Assembly: GCA_027364495.1 (NCBI GenBank)
Contig: DAHXPE010000424.1
Location: 1-7,180 of the forward strand
Length of the DNA: 7,180 bases
Direction of reading: 5' to 3'
Origin: Candidatus Heimdallarchaeota archaeon
GTDB lineage: Archaea > Asgardarchaeota > Heimdallarchaeia > Hodarchaeales > LC-3
The notes below the pieces were generated by a model that saw only the letters and a list, made by a program, of their open reading frames with translations, had not been told where the DNA came from and made no database searches. Shown piece by piece: positions 6,875 to 7,180 of the stretch. The translations under genes and the position numbers were made by a program. How positions within the stretch are numbered: the first letter of the stretch is position 1; every line of letters starts with the position of its first letter.

Positions 6875-6891
6875 AATAAAACCAATTTTTT
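6840..6891. repeat. 52-bp direct repeat, copy 2
   Basis: Partner of 5843-5894, with two mismatches. It covers codons 1-12 of the membrane protein gene and 17 bp upstream of its ATG. It does not include the neighbouring 28-bp tandem units. Confidence 0.9.
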
Positions 6892-6898
6892 GGAAATT

Positions 6899-6905
6899 TT
6901 TTATA
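6899..6905 (-). promoter_or_regulatory. TATA box of the minus-strand membrane protein gene
   Basis: TATAAAA on the minus strand, continuing as an A-tract, with GGAAAGTATC directly upstream as a possible BRE. The centre is about 28 bp from ATG 6874, so transcription would begin at the start codon. The BRE-like bases belong to the first 28-bp tandem unit, so a protein bound to that array could help or block TFB and TBP. Confidence 0.5.
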
Positions 6906-6989
6906 GATACTTTCCTTGCGTCGTCCTTTGAAAGATAAATTCCCTTCGTTGTCCTTTAAAAGATACCTTCCCGGCGTTGTCCTTTGACA
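6906..6989. repeat. Three tandem 28-bp units in a divergent promoter region
   Basis: Units at 6906-6933, 6934-6961 and 6962-6989, each beginning GATA and sharing the core CGTxGTCCTTT. Twenty of 28 positions are the same in all three; pairs differ at five or six. GC content is 36 of 84, higher than the surroundings. CTTTGAAAG and CTTTAAAAG, small inverted repeats, span the first two unit junctions. The period is not a multiple of three and the array lies outside any long frame. Its position, touching the TATA box of the minus-strand gene and 38 bp from a TATA box facing the other way, suggests an operator array, though a plain minisatellite is possible. Confidence 0.75.
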
Positions 6990-7027
6990 CGCAACTATAT
7001 CTCCTCCTTATACTATTTAAATATTCC

Positions 7028-7034
7028 TATAAAA
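7028..7034 (+). promoter_or_regulatory. Possible TATA box of the HAMP-encoding frame
   Basis: TATAAAA on the plus strand. Initiation about 26 bp downstream would fall near 7057, inside the HAMP-encoding frame, where no ATG, GTG or TTG follows in frame until 7174. It may therefore be a chance match, or the gene may use a non-standard start. Confidence 0.25.
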
Positions 7035-7180
7035 TCCCCCACTCTATCTATATGTCATAGTAACTAGCCTTGGGTTAATTTTACTTTCCATTGACAAAGT
7101 TAAACAGCCAATAGATATTTTAACCAACAATCTTCAAGATCTTTCAAAAGGTGAATTTGATAAAAAATCCTTAGTGATTA
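7033..7180 (+). CDS. Membrane helix and HAMP domain of a signalling protein, cut by the window end
   Basis: After a TAA at 7030-7032 this frame stays open to the window end, giving 49 codons. It encodes a hydrophobic stretch (LYLYVIVTSLGLILLSI), then DKVKQPIDILTNNLQDLSKG and EF. The proline, the spaced leucines and the LSxGxF turn are the hallmarks of the first HAMP helix and connector; the chemoreceptor in this window has the equivalent [18 protein letters not shown]. It is therefore the beginning of a chemoreceptor or sensor kinase whose output domain lies beyond the window. No canonical start codon precedes the HAMP in this frame, and the first helix and sensor domain normally found before it are absent. 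It may be a 5'-truncated gene, a frameshifted one, or one with an unusual start. Confidence 0.6.

Noticed and set aside
6906..6989. The 28-bp tandem array as a CRISPR array
   Set aside because: The units are directly adjacent with no spacers, they differ at eight positions, and no cas gene is present.

Overview
The window is AT-rich and looks archaeal. TATA-like boxes sit about 24-28 bp upstream of several start codons, which suggests leaderless or short-leader transcripts. One gene has a GGTGA ribosome-binding site complementary to archaeal 16S rRNA. It also encodes a small membrane protein with an N-terminal CxxC...CxxC zinc ribbon, a style common in archaea and especially in Asgard lineages. 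An Asgard-type archaeon with a chemotaxis system is my best guess, but no marker gene fixes the lineage. There are no RNA genes, insertion sequences or CRISPR arrays that I can support.

Layout. Nt 2-442 (+) hold the 3' end of a membrane protein cut by the window edge. Nt 705-1919 (+) encode a 12-helix major facilitator transporter of the fosmidomycin-resistance-like type. Converging with it at 2242-3351 (-) is a methyl-accepting chemotaxis protein with three membrane helices, a HAMP domain and a signalling hairpin, but no extracellular sensor domain. Nt 3387-4034 (+) hold a frame interrupted by single in-frame stops that looks like a decayed gene. Nt 4203-4939 (+) hold two small membrane protein genes joined by an ATGA overlap. 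They are followed by a separately promoted zinc-ribbon membrane protein (5020-5760, +).

The right-hand third is the most unusual part. A minus-strand membrane protein gene (6874 to 6001) is split into two frames at a nine-base homopolymer; reading eight bases would give one protein of about 290 residues. The 5' end of this gene is duplicated about 1 kb away (5843-5894) as a 52-bp direct repeat that restarts the same first twelve codons and then stops. Directly upstream of the gene's TATA box are three tandem 28-bp units, placed between it and a divergent plus-strand frame that encodes the end of a membrane helix and a HAMP domain but has no canonical start codon before it.

Only signal transduction (the MCP and the HAMP fragment) and small-molecule export (the MFS protein) can be named. 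The other genes are small membrane proteins of unknown function. Nothing in the window shows that they form a single pathway.
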